Shown: positions 1-7,372, numbered from the stretch's first letter. The stretch is DNA of 54,173 nucleotides from an uncultured Butyricimonas sp. (GCA_944321845.1 CALUMT010000038.1:1-54173); one strand, 5' to 3'. The notes: generated by a model not told the origin, from the letters alone. Made by a program: numbers and translations.

Positions 1-227
1 GCCTCGCCCCGCTCGATTTCCCCGCGGTGACGCTCGATAAGTTGCACGACTTGTTGGATACTTTCCTCGTTACCCGCGAATGGCGAGTAGAACATGAGCT
101 TGCCGGGTACGAAGCGGAAAAGAATCACCGAATCCTGCCCCGTCCGGTCATCTGGAACGCCCGTGGCGAAAGAAGACGACCAACCCGCCACGACTATGGC
201 GAGAATGAATAGAACTTGTTTCATCAT
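1..227 (-). CDS. DUF3575-like surface protein, N-terminal part (cut by window edge)
   Basis: Only the first 75 codons are present; the gene runs off the left edge. The protein starts at one of two adjacent ATGs (227 or 224), has a hydrophobic signal segment at residues 4-20 ending in SSSFA, and then the pattern SVILFRFVPGKLMFYSPF followed by a helix rich in Glu/Arg. A start of this kind (a short beta strand, an FxPGxxMFxxPxxGN-type turn and a helix) is what I know from DUF3575 proteins of Bacteroidales, which often stand at the head of fimbrial or surface-protein operons. The assignment rests on the N terminus alone. It is the first gene downstream of the promoter at 635-665, which gives it a leader of about 400 bases containing the GT/AC repeat. 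Confidence 0.55.
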   Translation of the reverse strand, partial: MMKQVLFILAIVVAGWSSSFATGVPDDRTGQDSVILFRFVPGKLMFYSPFAGNEESIQQVVQLIERHRGEIERGE

Positions 228-403
228 GTTAGTTATTTTATTATCTACATCTCTTGAACAACCAACCGGAACATACCGGAAAAGGAAACCGCAACCGGAA
301 CGCAAACGTTTCCCGGCAGCACATGACAAGAACCGCCAAAAGAAGATACCCTCTTTCCGCAAATAAGTATATATCAATGAAATAAAGTCGGTTAAGCGAC
401 TAT

Positions 404-634
<231 letters not shown>

Positions 635-665
635 CAAAGCTATGCTAATTTATTTTCGCACCAAA
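635..665 (-). promoter_or_regulatory. Bacteroidetes consensus promoter for the DUF3575-like gene
   Basis: On the minus strand, -33 TTTG (665-662), exactly 19 bases, then -7 TAGCTTTG (642-635). This is a full match to the Bacteroidetes TTTG-N19-TAnnTTTG promoter. The expected start of transcription is near 628, reading leftward through the AC repeat into the gene starting at 227. Confidence 0.8.
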
Positions 666-781
666 ATTTTTTAACTACCTTGTGTTTATTTTAATACATG
701 TATACATATATTTACAATCAATTCCTCGTAATACAGCACACTAACCCCCTATTTCCCGGGAACTATACCCCCGCGAACAAA

Positions 782-813
782 TAAAAAAGAGGAATCCGAC
801 ACCGGACCCCTCC
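782..813 (-). terminator. Rho-independent terminator after the 841-1368 lipoprotein gene
   Basis: Minus-strand hairpin with arms at 803-812 and 789-798, a 4-base loop and a two-base internal mismatch, followed by six T residues (788-783). It lies 28 bases past the stop of the lipoprotein gene and separates it from the downstream promoter at 635-665. Confidence 0.75.
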
Positions 814-840
814 TGTATATTCGCGTCGATTCCCGTCCGC

Positions 841-1368
841 TCACTCGATCGTGTAGCTTCCGTCCTCATTCTGCCGAACCGTGTAGGAGAATGTATCCTC
901 GAACACCTCCAGGTATCCCTCCACGGCTTCCTTGGCAACAGTCTGTTTTTCTGAACTCGAAAAGACTTTACGACTCACCGCGTTCTCGCTCTCCGTCTCG
1001 TACACGGACGCGGAGCAGGCATAATTTGCCGTAAACTGGTATGACGCCTTATCCAACACGGCATTCTTGCTCACGGCCTTGAGCACAACCTTCGTCGTGA
1101 ACGGCAGTGTCGTGGCCGAAAACTCCTTCGTCCAGCTATCGCCCGTCACCGTCTCCGTCTTTTCCGTCCCATCCGCGTCCTGGTAGGTCACCGTGAAATC
1201 GGCCACCGTCCGGAAATCCTCCCCGAACGAGAACTCGTACTTCATTTTTGCCTCCTTGAACTCCGGCACTGGCTTATCATCATCGTCATCACTTCCACAA
1301 CCGGCAAATGCCCCGGCAATACACACAACCATCGCCCACACGCTCCATTTTAACATCCATTTTCTCAT
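841..1368 (-). CDS. Small lipoprotein of unknown function
   Basis: Predicted protein of 175 aa when started at the ATG at 1368 (MRKWMLKW); four further in-frame codons upstream reach an ATG at 1380. It has a hydrophobic segment followed by the lipobox AGAFAGC and an acidic linker of five Asp, features of a Bacteroidetes surface-exposed lipoprotein. The rest is predicted to be beta-rich, with many Thr/Val/Glu, and has one internal Cys (NYACSAS). I do not recognise a family. It is a single gene: a terminator follows it, and upstream lies a weak minus-strand -7-like element TATTTTCG at 1407-1400. Confidence 0.7.
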   Translation of the reverse strand: MRKWMLKWSVWAMVVCIAGAFAGCGSDDDDDKPVPEFKEAKMKYEFSFGEDFRTVADFTVTYQDADGTEKTETVTGDSWTKEFSATTLPFTTKVVLKAVSKNAVLDKASYQFTANYACSASVYETESENAVSRKVFSSSEKQTVAKEAVEGYLEVFEDTFSYTVRQNEDGSYTIE

Positions 1369-1462
1369 AATTATCATCATTTTTTACATTTAACTGCCGC
1401 GAAAATAATCATTTCCCCGAAACTCTCCCGCGAACACATAAAATCACGCCCCCCACTTCCCA

Positions 1463-2047
1463 TCAACGAGCATAATACAAGGCCAACAACTCATCCGCCA
1501 CAGCCTCCACGCAACGGGCAAATGATGCCAATTCCTCCCTCGTGTACGTCCGGGCAATCAAATCCTTCAACAGCACGGTGATACACCCCCACTTCGTCTC
1601 CACCCGCAGCAACAGCCACGGGTTAGCCAGCAAAAGACCCGCCACCTCCTCCCGGGCAAAAATCCGCCGTGCCAACTCCGCGTCGGAACATCTCACCCGG
1701 AATACCGCGTCAATTGCCGCGTTCCCGCTCCGCGTATTCCCCGGCAACAATCTCCCGAACCAATCCCACCGGCTAAGTCCCAGGCCCACCTTCTTCTCCG
1801 CTCGCGAACGGCAGCGAAACACCAGTTGTCCCACCCCAATCGGATCATTGGAAAGCACCCCCGGACAATACGCCACCTGCTCCACCTCCAATTCCTGCTT
1901 CCGGTAAAGCATCTTCCCCAGGAAACAATAATTCTCACAACTCCCTCCCCCCGAGGTACACTGCGCCACACTCCACTCACCCCCGCATCCCTCCACGAAC
2001 TCCCCCAACCTCGCCTTCCAACCATCAAAATACAGGTTCTCGTCCAT
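1463..2047 (-). CDS. Hypothetical protein, cysteine-rich N-terminal half
   Basis: 194 aa, no signal peptide or membrane segment, so probably cytoplasmic. The N-terminal half holds several Cys (EGCGGEW, AQCTSGGGSCENYC) and the C-terminal half has a helical pattern (SDAELARRIFAREEVAGLL, then REELASFARCVEAVADELLAL). That order, a beta-rich part and then a section asking which residues fall below a position, vaguely recalls small DUF3137-like bacterial proteins, but I cannot assign a family. The start at 2047 (MDENLYF) is preceded by a long T/A-rich stretch. The GC content and Arg/Leu-rich codon use match neighbouring hemW. Confidence 0.6.
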   Translation of the reverse strand: MDENLYFDGWKARLGEFVEGCGGEWSVAQCTSGGGSCENYCFLGKMLYRKQELEVEQVAYCPGVLSNDPIGVGQLVFRCRSRAEKKVGLGLSRWDWFGRLLPGNTRSGNAAIDAVFRVRCSDAELARRIFAREEVAGLLLANPWLLLRVETKWGCITVLLKDLIARTYTREELASFARCVEAVADELLALYYAR

Positions 2048-2173
2048 AACCCTTTTTTTTTATTAATTCTTTTCCTTTTTCTTTTTCAAAACAAAGTAAC
2101 GAAAAAGTTATTAATCAAGCAATCATTCTCAACAAATTAATTATCAATACAATATTTGCCATCCTATTAAAAA

Positions 2174-2223
2174 TGCACCACAATAGTGCAAAATAATGTC
2201 ATTTTATGCACCTATATAGTGCA
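2174..2223 (+). promoter_or_regulatory. Tandem inverted-repeat operators
   Basis: Two 17-bp elements of the form TGCAC-N7-GTGCA, at 2174-2190 and 2207-2223. They are 33 bp apart start to start, about three helical turns, and share most of the spacer (ending ATA). The second lies at the -33 position of the promoter whose -7 box is at 2233-2240. The arrangement fits a dimeric repressor acting on the ATPase gene; the regulator is unknown. Confidence 0.65.
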
Positions 2224-2232
2224 TTTTTTTAC

Positions 2233-2240
2233 TATCTTTG
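2233..2240 (+). promoter_or_regulatory. -7 promoter element of the AAA ATPase gene
   Basis: TATCTTTG matches TAnnTTTG. No TTTG lies 19 bases upstream; the -33 position is occupied by the second inverted repeat. Transcription would start near 2247, 22 bases ahead of the ATG at 2269. Confidence 0.6.
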
Positions 2241-2268
2241 TCCTAACAGACAGAAAAACAACTATTTC

Positions 2269-3438
2269 ATGGATAGACTACAGGAAAATTTTGACAAGCT
2301 CCTCTCGATGACGGATACCAGTTTTGTGCGATACAAGCATGACGAGATCAATTGGCAAAGCCGGATGTTCGGCCTTGTAGGCCCCCGCGGCGTGGGGAAA
2401 ACCACCCTCTTTTTGCAACACATCAAGCAGCATCTTGATCGGCAGAACACGCTCTACGTCTCCGCGGACAATCTTTACTTCACCAACCATACCCTCGTGG
2501 AACTGGCCGACACATTCAACAAGCAGAATGGCCACCACCTATTCATCGACGAAATCCACAAATACCCCAACTGGTCACGGGAATTGAAACAACTCTACGA
2601 TTCCTACCCCGACATGCAAATCGCTTTTACCGGCTCCTCCGTTCTCGACATTTACAAAGGAAGTAGCGACCTTAGCCGTCGCGCCCCAATCCATGAAATG
2701 CAAGGACTTTCCTTCCGGGAATACCTTGCCATATTTCACCAGATCGTTAGCCCGGTCTACTCCCTCGATGACATTCTCGCCCATCGGGTCAAGCTGCCCG
2801 GTGTCGCCCACCCACTTCCCCTTTTCGCGGACTACATGCGCCGGGGATATTATCCTTTCAGTCGGGAAGCCGATTTCGGGCTTTCCCTGGAACAGGTTAT
2901 CAACCAGACCATAGAATCCGATATCCCCCTGTATGCCAACATGAACGTCTCCACGGGACGCAAGCTGAAACAACTGTTAATCGTTATCGCCCAAAGCGTT
3001 CCCTTCAAACCGGTAATACAAAAACTGGCCGACATCATTGGCGTGAGCCGCAACAATCTTAGCGATTATCTCCTGTACATTGAAAAAGCCGGCCTCATCG
3101 GGCAACTCCGCAACGCCACCGGCGGTATCCGTGGTCTCGGGAAGGTCGACAAAATTTACCTTGACAATCCCAACCTCATCTACATCCTCGCCCAGGAAAA
3201 TGCCAACCCGGGCAACCTTCGGGAAACGTTCTTCTACAACCAAACCCGCGTACGCCAGGAGGTGATAGCCTCAACAGCCGCCGACTTTCAAATCGGCGAC
3301 CGCACTTTCGAAGTAGGCGGAAAAAACAAAGGTAAAAAGCAAATCGCCCATCTTGCCGATGCCTATATCGTCAAGGACGACATCGAAACCGGCTATGCCA
3401 ACATCATCCCCCTCTGGCAATTCGGGATGAATTACTGA
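2269..3438 (+). CDS. AAA ATPase with DUF4143-type C-terminal region
   Basis: 389 aa, cytoplasmic. Walker A is GPRGVGKTT (residues 38-46) and Walker B is LFIDEIHKY (91-99), followed by the sensor-like FTGSS and a DLSRR segment as in the archaeal-type ATPase families that carry DUF4143. The C-terminal half has a helix-turn-helix-like part (IIGVSRNNLSDYLLYIEKAGLI) and a nuclease-fold-like end (VRQEVIAST...TFEVGGKNKGKKQI) lacking obvious catalytic residues. ATG 2269 is chosen over an upstream in-frame ATG at 2206 because the latter lies inside the operator and promoter. These ATPases are common solitary genes in Bacteroidales and their physiological role is unknown. It converges on hemW. Confidence 0.85.
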   Translation: MDRLQENFDKLLSMTDTSFVRYKHDEINWQSRMFGLVGPRGVGKTTLFLQHIKQHLDRQNTLYVSADNLYFTNHTLVELADTFNKQNGHHLFIDEIHKYPNWSRELKQLYDSYPDMQIAFTGSSVLDIYKGSSDLSRRAPIHEMQGLSFREYLAIFHQIVSPVYSLDDILAHRVKLPGVAHPLPLFADYMRRGYYPFSREADFGLSLEQVINQTIESDIPLYANMNVSTGRKLKQLLIVIAQSVPFKPVIQKLADIIGVSRNNLSDYLLYIEKAGLIGQLRNATGGIRGLGKVDKIYLDNPNLIYILAQENANPGNLRETFFYNQTRVRQEVIASTAADFQIGDRTFEVGGKNKGKKQIAHLADAYIVKDDIETGYANIIPLWQFGMNY

Positions 3439-3453
3439 CGCCGACACAATTCA

Positions 3454-3470
3454 TTCCCCGATACGGGGAA
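3454..3470. terminator. Hairpin between convergent genes
   Basis: TTCCCCG (3454-3460) and CGGGGAA (3464-3470) form a 7-bp stem with a 3-base loop in the 39-bp gap between the ATPase and hemW stops. There is no T-run on either side, so termination is only suggested by position. Confidence 0.4.
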
Positions 3471-3477
3471 GAATACA

Positions 3478-4620
3478 TTACTCGCCCGCCGCGAACAGGT
3501 CGCTCATCACCATGTCCGACACCAGGCAACCGGCCTCCGTCAGGCGCAGGCGGCCGGACACCAGTTCCAGGTCGCCGCTCGCCAGGTAACTCGCCACCCG
3601 GGGAGCGGCCTGACGCCAGCATGCCCCGAAGCGACGCTCCGCTTCCCCCGGGTCGATACCCCACCTCGTCCGCAAACCCGTCATCACGAACTCGTTGTAC
3701 ATATCCACGGGAGTCAGCACCTCCCGCTCGAACGGTAACTCGCCCCGTCCCAGCGCCTCCACGTACCGCCTCACGTTGGCCGTGTTCCACTGCCGCGACT
3801 GCCCATCGTAGGAATGCGCCGAGGGACCGAATCCCACGTAGGGCCGCTGCTGCCAGTAGCCCGTGTTGTGTCGGGAATAGCGGCCATCCCGGGCAAAATT
3901 CGAAATCTCGTAATGCTCGAAACCCATCTCCCTTGCCCGGCGACAAACCTCCCGGTAACGCTCCGCCGTCACCTCCTCGTCCTCCGGGCGGAACTCGCCC
4001 CGCTCCACCCGCTTCTCGAACACCGTCCCCGGGTCGACACTCAGCATGTACACCGAGAGATGCGTCACCGGCAACGCGGCCACCGTCTCCAGGTCCGCCA
4101 TCACCTCCCCCTCCGTCTGCCCCGGCAAACCGATGATCAAATCCATCCCGATGTTGTCAAATCCAGCCTCGGCCGCCCGACGGATACCCTCCATCGCCTG
4201 TCGCCCCGTGTGCCGCCGGTTAATCTGCCGCAACCGCTCGTCCGAGAACGACTGTACCCCCACACTCAGGCGGTTAAATCCCAGCTCCCAGAACCACCGC
4301 GGCCGCTCGCCCGTCAGGTCCTCCGGGTTCGCCTCGATTGTCCGTTCCACGTCCGCCGCGAAAGTGTACTGCCGCTCCAGCGCCTCCACGATTCGCTCCA
4401 GTTCCTCCCGTTCCAGGCACGACGGCGTACCGCCTCCCAGGTACAACGTTCCCGCCTCCCGCGTCGGCAGATAATCCCCCCGCGTCGCGATCTCCCGCGT
4501 CACTGCCTCCACGTAATCCGCCTTCCACCCCGGCGCCGCCACCGAATAAAACCCGCAATAAAAGCACTTCGCCCTGCAAAACGGCACGTGCACGTAAATT
4601 CCCATACCCTTGTTTTCCAC
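3478..4620 (-). CDS. hemW: Radical SAM heme chaperone HemW
   Basis: 380 aa. The radical SAM cluster motif CRAKCFYC (Cys 15, 19 and 22, CxxxCxxC) sits directly at the N terminus after YVHVPF, followed by LYLGGGTPS, TIEANPEDL, RLSVGVQSF and LIIGLPGQT, all hallmarks of the HemN/HemW group. The protein is shorter than true coproporphyrinogen dehydrogenase HemN and lacks its N-terminal extension, which favours HemW, a heme-binding chaperone that delivers heme to respiratory proteins. The GTG at 4620 is preceded by a strong AGGAGG six bases away, unusual for this phylum; an ATG at 4605 is the alternative. No heme biosynthesis gene is adjacent. Confidence 0.9.
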   Translation of the reverse strand: MENKGMGIYVHVPFCRAKCFYCGFYSVAAPGWKADYVEAVTREIATRGDYLPTREAGTLYLGGGTPSCLEREELERIVEALERQYTFAADVERTIEANPEDLTGERPRWFWELGFNRLSVGVQSFSDERLRQINRRHTGRQAMEGIRRAAEAGFDNIGMDLIIGLPGQTEGEVMADLETVAALPVTHLSVYMLSVDPGTVFEKRVERGEFRPEDEEVTAERYREVCRRAREMGFEHYEISNFARDGRYSRHNTGYWQQRPYVGFGPSAHSYDGQSRQWNTANVRRYVEALGRGELPFEREVLTPVDMYNEFVMTGLRTRWGIDPGEAERRFGACWRQAAPRVASYLASGDLELVSGRLRLTEAGCLVSDMVMSDLFAAGE

Positions 4621-4920
4621 GATACACCTCCTTTTTCTTATTCCCTAAACAATTCAAACCACCTTCCCCACCTCCCGGTATCCAGCCTCCCTCTTCCCTC
4701 ATTCCTCTTCCCGCGAAATACCGCCCCACTGCAAAGAAAAGGAAAATTTACCGCAAATCCCCACACTTACCCGCGGAAACACACGGACATGCAGGCAATC
4801 AACCCGAACGTCATCCTACCTGCCACGACACCGACATAGGGATAACATAGGGGTGATATAAGACAAAATAATCATACTACTTGTACAATTCCAATATAAT
4901 TCCTGATTACATACAGTAAT
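4621..4920. other. Intergenic region upstream of hemW
   Basis: Apart from the Shine-Dalgarno of hemW, nothing is recognisable. The first 200 bases are C-rich on the plus strand like hemW itself. From about 4850 the sequence turns sharply AT-rich. Long open frames on the plus strand here are shadows extending from antisense hemW. Confidence 0.5.
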
Positions 4921-4974
4921 AACGCTATAAGAACGCTATTATAACACTATATCTACGCTATATGTAATAGCGTT
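4921..4974. repeat. Four 11-bp direct repeats plus one inverted copy
   Basis: Units start at 4921, 4932, 4943 and 4954, exactly 11 bp apart, with the core AACGCTAT (third copy AACACTAT, fourth TACGCTAT). An inverted copy, TAATAGCGTT at 4965-4974, pairs with AACGCTATTA at 4932-4941. One repeat per helical turn places all sites on the same face of the DNA. It lies in an AT-rich intergenic stretch between divergent transcription units. Confidence 0.8.
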
Positions 4975-5208
4975 TTTATAATGTTTATATTGGTTATATA
5001 ATACTAACTAACAAGAAATAATCAATAATTAAACATGAATTAACCCGTAATTACCCCATATCTATCTACTTTCAGCCTATTGTCTGCCCCCTACCGGAAG
5101 AGAACTTGCTTATCGCCGTACAGCACCTCAATACCCGGGGAAATATTTGCCGGGGGAACGACATTCCCGCCACCGCGAAATTTATTTTATCAAATAAACG
5201 ACACACCT
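4975..5208. other. AT-rich intergenic region without recognised genes
   Basis: No convincing gene on either strand. A 69-codon open frame at 5080-5289 runs over the promoter at 5209-5239 and has no ribosome binding site or recognisable product. Confidence 0.45.
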
Positions 5209-5239
5209 ATTGGTATTCCGAGAGAATTGTTTAAATTTG
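5209..5239 (+). promoter_or_regulatory. Promoter of the small-ORF/Imm11-like unit
   Basis: ATTG (5209-5212, one mismatch to TTTG), 19 bases, then TAAATTTG (5232-5239). Transcription is expected to begin near 5246, 54 bases before the 39-codon ORF. Confidence 0.6.
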
Positions 5240-5299
5240 TAACGGACAGTAAAAACACATGGGAGCGCATAGATGTTTCACATCATTAACAAGAGATTT

Positions 5300-5419
5300 A
5301 TGCCCGATTATTTTTTTGTAGTGGCGAAGTACGACAAGAAAGGCCGCGATAAAAACAGGAGGGTTGATCAAGGACTGGGGGTATCCCTTTACCTGAAAGC
5401 GAAAAGTTATGAATATTAA
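5300..5419 (+). CDS. 39-aa small ORF, possible remnant
   Basis: Starts at ATG 5300 (MPDYFFVVAKYDKKG) with a purine-rich AAGAGA just upstream, and ends at TAA 5417-5419. The composition (Lys/Arg/Asp-rich middle, then GVSLYLKAK) is protein-like and unlike a chance reading frame. It is the first ORF after the promoter at 5209-5239 and precedes the Imm11-like gene by 16 bases, or overlaps it by 11 bases if that gene starts at 5409. It may be a genuine small protein or the shortened remains of a longer gene. I recognise no family. Confidence 0.4.
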   Translation: MPDYFFVVAKYDKKGRDKNRRVDQGLGVSLYLKAKSYEY

Positions 5420-5435
5420 CCTACAATCAATTGAT

Positions 5436-6065
5436 ATGGAATTAAACGATTATTACAATTTTGATGAAAAACTTCTTGGAGTGACCGTCCAGGTACATCC
5501 AACACAGGAGTGGGATTGGCCGTGCCCTCCCGACACGAGGGCATGGATAGGGGAAATCGAGCTAAAAGGGCTTTACCCGCTTTACCAGTTGTTAATGGGG
5601 GATTACCGGGGAATCCCACTCCCCCTTGAGTTCAGGCATGAGTGCGGGAAACGATACGACGACGTGATCAGGACAGGGTTCTGCTTCTTTTATTTGATAT
5701 CCGACCGATTCCGGGAAGTCCTGGAGAAAAATCATTTCACGGGATGGAAGTGCTTCCCCGTCCGGATACTCACCAAGAAGGGAGAGGAAGTACACGGGTA
5801 CCAGGGATTGTCCGTGACGGGAAGGGCCGGGATCATCCATTGGGAACGAAGCGAGGTGATACAAGATGAGTATTCAAGCTATTATCGCGGGATACACCTC
5901 GACCGGGAAGAGTGGGACGGGAGCGACTTCTTCCTGGCCAAGAATTACTGGGGAACCTTCGTGACAAAAAGGGTGAAGGAGGCATTGCTGGAAGCCAAAC
6001 TCACAAACGTGGAATTCAATGAAGTTTCTAAGACGAAGAAAACGAAGAAAGATGTTCCCAAGTAA
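5436..6065 (+). CDS. Imm11-like putative immunity protein
   Basis: 209 aa from ATG 5436 (MELNDYYNF); an in-frame ATG at 5409 would add 9 residues. Soluble, no signal peptide. The pattern in the centre (FFYLISDRFREVLEKN, then FTGWKCFPVRI, and towards the end FVTKRVKEALLEAKLTNVEF) follows the Imm11/DUF1629-type layout, in which two repeats of a strand-helix unit (xxSxxhhxxLxxxxhTGxxhxPV) are seen in immunity proteins of polymorphic toxin systems. This is motif-level recognition only. No toxin gene is next to it, so it would be an orphan. The C-terminal tail is Lys/Thr-rich. A hairpin follows at 6095-6118. Confidence 0.5.
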   Translation: MELNDYYNFDEKLLGVTVQVHPTQEWDWPCPPDTRAWIGEIELKGLYPLYQLLMGDYRGIPLPLEFRHECGKRYDDVIRTGFCFFYLISDRFREVLEKNHFTGWKCFPVRILTKKGEEVHGYQGLSVTGRAGIIHWERSEVIQDEYSSYYRGIHLDREEWDGSDFFLAKNYWGTFVTKRVKEALLEAKLTNVEFNEVSKTKKTKKDVPK

Positions 6066-6094
6066 ATATTTTTAACAGGGAAGGGATTCGAGTT

Positions 6095-6118
6095 CCGGAA
6101 GCCTTTTCGGGCTTCCGG
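6095..6118 (+). terminator. Hairpin after the Imm11-like gene
   Basis: CCGGAAGCC (6095-6103) pairs with GGCTTCCGG (6110-6118) across a 6-base loop. A T-rich tract comes only 6-20 bases later (ATTTTCCCGTTTTT), so it is a plausible but not textbook terminator. Confidence 0.55.
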
Positions 6119-6231
6119 GGAATTTTCCCGTTTTTAGTCGCGCTGGCGGGGTGATTCTCGCGAGCACGGGAGAAAGGGGTCGAGGGCGCCACTCGTTCGT
6201 AAACGGGACGGGAGTGTCTTCAAGACGGTTA

Positions 6232-6948
6232 TTACCAGATACAATAATCCGGCCAGTTGGTCACTTTATACTTCTTGACGTTCGCCTCGATAATCTCCAG
6301 GAGCTTATCCCGATTCATGCTTTCCAGTTGCGTGTACCAGGTATCGTCCCCGTTGGTGAAATAATTAATCGCGTCCTTTCCCATCCGGTTGATGAACTCC
6401 AATCCCTTCTTTCGGTATTTTTCCTGCAGATGTTTATCATCAAGAAGGTAGGAGAGCTGGATAAGGCCATAACATCTCCAGAAAGAATTTTGCAACTTCA
6501 ACACTTCCTCCGTATTGGCAAGATACCGGGTCACGATATCCTTCAGGAAAACTTTACCCCATAGACTAATCATGCTTTGCTTTTCCACGATACGACAGGC
6601 TTCCCGGTATTCTTTTGAATGTAGCCGATAACGTACTTGCAAGAAGCCGGCGGCTTTCCCTCTTGTTTCCTGTATGTAATGAAAGCGAATAGGTGGCAAC
6701 GCCGGAGGCAGATTGTCCATCAGGTTATACCAGGTAAATATTGGTCGGTAATTATCCGAGAACATCGAATAGGTCCAAAATTCTATCCCGATAAGGAAGG
6801 GGCCCATCCGTTTCAACAATTTCTTTCCCGACCGGAATCTTTTCAGTTCGGTGAAATAGCCCGCCCAATCCTTGACTACCATGTCCATTTCCTCTTTCCG
6901 TTGTTTTTTTAACTGTTCCGGGTCCATGTTATACCAATCCATTAGCAT
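6232..6948 (-). CDS. Hypothetical soluble protein with aromatic-rich helices
   Basis: 238 aa, no signal peptide, largely helical, with many Trp/Tyr (MDWYNMDPEQLKKQRKEE, FWTYSMFSDNYRP, NSFWRCYGLIQLSYLL). I do not recognise a family. A perfect promoter (6994-7024) drives it alone. It sits tail to tail with the Imm11-like gene and has similar size and composition, so it may belong to the same accessory patch, but that is only positional. Confidence 0.6.
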   Translation of the reverse strand: MLMDWYNMDPEQLKKQRKEEMDMVVKDWAGYFTELKRFRSGKKLLKRMGPFLIGIEFWTYSMFSDNYRPIFTWYNLMDNLPPALPPIRFHYIQETRGKAAGFLQVRYRLHSKEYREACRIVEKQSMISLWGKVFLKDIVTRYLANTEEVLKLQNSFWRCYGLIQLSYLLDDKHLQEKYRKKGLEFINRMGKDAINYFTNGDDTWYTQLESMNRDKLLEIIEANVKKYKVTNWPDYCIW

Positions 6949-6993
6949 ATTATTCCGTTTTTAATAGTTCCCCTTTGTCCTGACTCTCTGCAA

Positions 6994-7024
6994 CAAATAT
7001 AAGATATTTTCCCAGACGACCAAA
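6994..7024 (-). promoter_or_regulatory. Consensus promoter of the 238-aa gene
   Basis: Minus strand: TTTG (7024-7021), 19 bases, TATATTTG (7001-6994). A full consensus match. The start of transcription is expected near 6987, about 39 bases ahead of the ATG at 6948. Confidence 0.8.
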
Positions 7025-7116
7025 GTATCACCGGGGAAAAGAGTGAGCCGACACGAGGGGATTGCCGGGATGACGAGGGTGGAGAAGGCTGCCCCCGGAT
7101 TTTTCGGGGACAGAAT

Positions 7117-7147
7117 TTTGCATCAACGGGGAAGTTGTTTATATTCG
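7117..7147 (+). promoter_or_regulatory. Promoter of the trp leader and trpB
   Basis: TTTG (7117-7120), exactly 19 bases, TATATTCG (7140-7147; one mismatch to TAnnTTTG). Transcription should start near 7154, some 16 bases before the leader-peptide ATG at 7170 and about 220 bases before trpB. Confidence 0.7.
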
Positions 7148-7169
7148 CGGGAAACGAAGGAATCAGGAT

Positions 7170-7253
7170 ATGATAAAGAGAACGGTAAATACATGCTGGT
7201 GGTGGCGTCTTTTACAACTGCATAGTCGTAAAGGAACGAGTCAGGCGTGTTGA
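7170..7253 (+). CDS. Tryptophan leader peptide of the trpB attenuator
   Basis: A 27-codon ORF, ATG 7170 to TGA 7251-7253, with AAGGA about 9 bases upstream. Codons 10-12 are three consecutive TGG (7197-7205), giving CWWWRLL. Three adjacent Trp codons in a short ORF placed between a promoter and a terminator, ahead of a tryptophan biosynthesis gene, is the signature of ribosome-mediated attenuation. An overlapping ORF in another frame starts at the ATG at 7193 (MLVVASF) but has no such logic. Confidence 0.8.
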   Translation: MIKRTVNTCWWWRLLQLHSRKGTSQAC

Positions 7254-7299
7254 TCCGCGGGCAAGATATTGCAAGGAAAAGGCTGTCGTACTTTACGGC
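7208..7299 (+). promoter_or_regulatory. Attenuator: alternative anti-antiterminator and antiterminator stems
   Basis: Segment 1 (7208-7215) pairs with segment 2 (7228-7235) in 8 bp including one G-U, across a 12-base loop. Segment 2, extended to 7225-7233, can instead pair with 7291-7299 in 9 bp including one G-U, which takes up the loop and the 3' arm of the terminator. A ribosome halted at the Trp codons (7197-7205) would cover segment 1, free segment 2 and so prevent termination; with enough Trp-tRNA the terminator forms. Confidence 0.7.
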
Positions 7300-7309
7300 A
7301 GCCTTTTTT
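7277..7309 (+). terminator. Attenuator terminator upstream of trpB
   Basis: The arms AAAAGGCTGTCG (7277-7288) and CGGCAGCC followed by T residues (7296-7307) pair fully, with one G-U, around a 7-base loop; the T-run is 7304-7309. It lies 63 bases before the trpB ATG, where a terminator makes sense only as an attenuator. Confidence 0.85.
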
Positions 7310-7372
7310 GTTTTGCCCCGTGTCCCGGGTTCCGGCGAGAAACAAACAACCATTAATTTATTGACAAAAATC

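Noticed and set aside
1826-2140. 104-codon plus-strand frame opposite the 194-aa gene
   Set aside because: Translation is His/Pro/Leu-rich from the antisense of a GC-rich gene and ends in a T/A-rich low-complexity tail.
3814-4839. 341-codon open frame on the plus strand, antisense to hemW
   Set aside because: It mirrors the GC-rich hemW codons, has Pro/Arg/His-rich low-complexity translation and no recognisable domain; hemW has clear motifs.
4921-4974. Possible CRISPR array
   Set aside because: Repeat units are 11 bp without spacers of typical length and no cas gene is near.
5080-5289. 69-codon plus-strand frame
   Set aside because: Runs over the promoter at 5209-5239 and has no ribosome site.
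7193-7225. Overlapping 10-codon ORF MLVVASFTTA as the trp leader
   Set aside because: It contains no Trp codon; the frame starting at 7170 has three in a row.
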